From NCBI GenBank assembly GCA_045616505.1, contig JAZLGV010000055.1:1-5243 (forward strand): DNA of 5,243 nt, read 5' to 3'. This DNA comes from JAKSUT01 sp045616505 (GTDB lineage: Bacteria > Cyanobacteriota > Vampirovibrionia > Gastranaerophilales > Gastranaerophilaceae). Positions within the stretch are counted from its first letter, which is position 1, and every line of letters begins with the position of its first letter. Under the pieces are notes generated by a model that had not been told where the DNA came from, made no database searches, and worked only from the letters and a program-made list of their open reading frames with translations. Of the stretch, positions 3,986 through 5,243 are shown in pieces. Made by a program: the position numbers and the translations under genes.

Positions 3986-5243
3986 ATGAACTTATTTACG
4001 ATTTACAATTACACAAACAGAAATATAAATTTTACGGCATTAAAACTCAAATCGAGACAAGAAAAAGATGCTCGAAACTCTTTAGATGATTATATTAATT
4101 CAGCGAGATTTAATGTTTCTGAAAATATATTAGAACAAAAAGCCATAGCTGTCGAAAATGCTTTTAAACCGGCGATAGAAAAAGAAGCCAAAAACATTGC
4201 TATAAAAAAGAATCTAAATTTTGATTTAGTATATAATAATCTTATTGAAACATTTAATAATGTTTTAAAACAATTGCCGGAGCAAAAGATTCCTATACAA
4301 AACTTCTACAAAAAGCTCTGCATGAGTGTTGTATTTACAGAGACTGTTCCTAAAAATAAGAAACCGGAAAATGTTACTGCAACTAAACCAATACAAACCA
4401 CAAAAATCAATCCGCCAACAACACCTAATAATGAAAATGTTATAAATACCAATAAAAATCCCGGTGCCGATATTACTACATATACAGACCCTGCTATAAT
4501 AGGTGTCGTTAGCATTAAAAATGAACCTAACGCTCGTAATAATAATGATGATGATTATGCCGGAACGTCATTACCACCTGAGCCAAAACCGGTACAATCT
4601 CTCACGCATTCACAACAAAATCCGCCGAATAAACAATTAAATCAAAAGAGTATACAAAGTTATATTAGTGCAGACGAAGATCTATCATTACGTAAATATG
4701 CAAAAGAATTCGTATCTAATGAAGGCAGGCATAAAGAATCAATTGCAGGGATTTTAGAAATAGCAATAAAAAGAGAAGCTCGTGATATTGCCCAAAGCAG
4801 TAAATATACCGAACAAGAGATACAAACATCATTAAGAAGTGCTTCCAGAAGAGCATTGATGGCAGTTGTCGAAACCGATCCTAACATTTTTTTAGATAAA
4901 GTATTCAAAAGCATAGTATTTGATGAGAATTCAATAAAGCATAATACCGGACAAACTGTCCCTACCGTATCAAAGCCTTACGACCATACTCCAACAAAAG
5001 AACCTGTTCCAACAAAAGAACCTGTTCCGACAGATAGGTCTGTTTCGGTTGTTACACCACAGGCTGCAGCAAAGCCTACTAATACTTCACCGGATAAAAT
5101 AACAACAAATCCTCAACAAAATAATTCAGAAGAATTACTAAATACAATAAAATCAAAAATAATAAATTACAAAAGCACAGCACAAGGTAAATACGCAAAA
5201 GAAATTCTGATTGCAGCTTTATTTGCACCTATAAAAGAGTATT
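3986..5243 (+). CDS. large repeat-domain protein, 5' part (runs off window)
   Basis: 419 codons without a stop, open at the right edge. AAGG (3975-3978) lies 7 nt before ATG-3986. N-terminus: NRNINFTALKLKS (residues 11-23), the short F-x-A/G motif. Then comes a repeating plan. Helical domain 1 is about 32-117, with AFKPAIEKEAKNIA and FYKKLCMSVVF. Linker 118-221 is rich in Pro, Thr and Asn. Helical domain 2 is 222-312, with LEIAIKREARDIA and FLDKVFKSIVF at matching places. Linker 313-380 contains PTKEPV repeats. A third domain starts at 381 (AQGKYAKEILIAALFAPIKEY). No signal peptide or membrane segment is present, so it is presumably cytosolic or exported by a route I cannot see. Low-complexity linkers joining repeated domains suggest a scaffold or surface/effector-type protein; no family is recognised. 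Codon phase is kept throughout. Confidence 0.85.
   Translation, partial: MNLFTIYNYTNRNINFTALKLKSRQEKDARNSLDDYINSARFNVSENILEQKAIAVENAFKPAIEKEAKNIAIKKNLNFDLVYNNLIETFNNVLKQLPEQKIPIQNFYKKLCMSVVFTETVPKNKKPENVTATKPIQTTKINPPTTPNNENVINTNKNPGADITTYTDPAIIGVVSIKNEPNARNNNDDDYAGTSLPPEPKPVQSLTHSQQNPPNKQLNQKSIQSYISADEDLSLRKYAKEFVSNEGRHKESIAGILEIAIKREARDIAQSSKYTEQEIQTSLRSASRRALMAVVETDPNIFLDKVFKSIVFDENSIKHNTGQTVPTVSKPYDHTPTKEPVPTKEPVPTDRSVSVVTPQAAAKPTNTSPDKITTNPQQNNSEELLNTIKSKIINYKSTAQGKYAKEILIAALFAPIKEY
4079..5242 (+). repeat. three diverged copies of an ~90-aa helical domain
   Basis: Copy 1 at 4079-4336, copy 2 at 4649-4921, copy 3 from 5126 to the window edge. Aligned anchors are AIEKEAKNIA / AIKREARDIA / APIKEY and KLCMSVVF / KVFKSIVF. 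Copies 2 and 3 also share KYAKE (residues 237-241 and 402-406). Similarity is visible only at protein level; the DNA has drifted, so the duplication is old. Confidence 0.6.
4991..5044 (+). repeat. 18-bp tandem repeat, three units, in linker 2
   Basis: Units begin at 4991, 5009 and 5027. The first two are identical over all 18 bp (encoding PTKEPV twice); the third has decayed (PTDRSV). The unit is a multiple of three, so copy changes would keep the reading frame and only alter linker length. Confidence 0.85.

Noticed and set aside
4306..4515. Minus-strand hydrophobic frame that looks like a membrane protein
   Set aside because: It is the antisense of the Asn/Thr/Pro-rich linker of the 3986 gene; antisense of such codons reads as Val/Leu/Gly by composition.
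4660..4914. Minus-strand open frame opposite helical domain 2
   Set aside because: Shadow of the domain-coding strand, which has a repeat partner in protein alignment.
4991..5044. CRISPR-like repeat
   Set aside because: Units are 18 bp, contiguous without spacers, in codon phase and inside a coding sequence.
1..5243. tRNA, rRNA, riboswitch or toxin-antitoxin/defence genes
   Set aside because: No cloverleaf, conserved ribosomal segment, known riboswitch core or recognisable toxin or defence motif was seen on either strand.

Overview
The window is AT-rich (roughly 30% GC by eye), with short Shine-Dalgarno-led genes and much accessory DNA. Three unrelated predicted proteins (183..398, 2842..3798, 3986..5243) carry a similar short motif of the form [VI]-[SN]-F-x-[GA] (VSFKG, INFCG, INFTA). 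I associate this habit with gut Gastranaerophilales (Vampirovibrionia/Melainabacteria). That placement is an inference from pattern memory; another low-GC host-associated bacterium is possible.

Layout. Positions 1-150 may hold the start of a leftward gene that leaves the window. A small rightward gene (183..398) is cut by an IS110-family insertion sequence (379..1568), which runs leftward and even supplies the gene's last codons. The IS carries a DEDD/Ser recombinase (413..1378). Upstream of it lies a roughly 130-nt non-coding segment with the architecture of a bridge RNA: two stem-loops, the first with target guides and the second with donor guides. The IS sits inside a REP palindrome, and the next element is a REP-associated tyrosine transposase (RAYT, 1623..2153) flanked by two inverted REP hairpins (1567..1596 and 2167..2199). 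A separate 86-bp inverted-repeat element follows (2338..2423). Then come two convergent genes that abut without a gap: a small, possibly winged-helix protein (2467..2841) and a 318-aa unrecognised protein (2842..3798). Across a 187-bp divergent intergenic region begins a long gene that runs off the right edge (3986..5243). It encodes repeated helical domains joined by Pro/Thr/Asn-rich linkers.

How it fits together. The central story is one mobile element preying on another's repeat. Removing 379..1568 rebuilds a standard REP (GTAGGGTGGGCAGAAG) that matches the second REP base for base over 16 nt. The predicted bridge RNA contains GCCCACCCTA, the matching stretch of the REP target strand. It also contains AAGCAAG, the exact reverse complement of the IS left end including its core CT. 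Guide order (left target, right target, left donor, right donor) is that described for IS621. The insertion separates the left REP hairpin from its GTAG tetranucleotide, the mark that RAYTs usually require. The remaining genes are chromosomal accessory genes whose function I cannot name.
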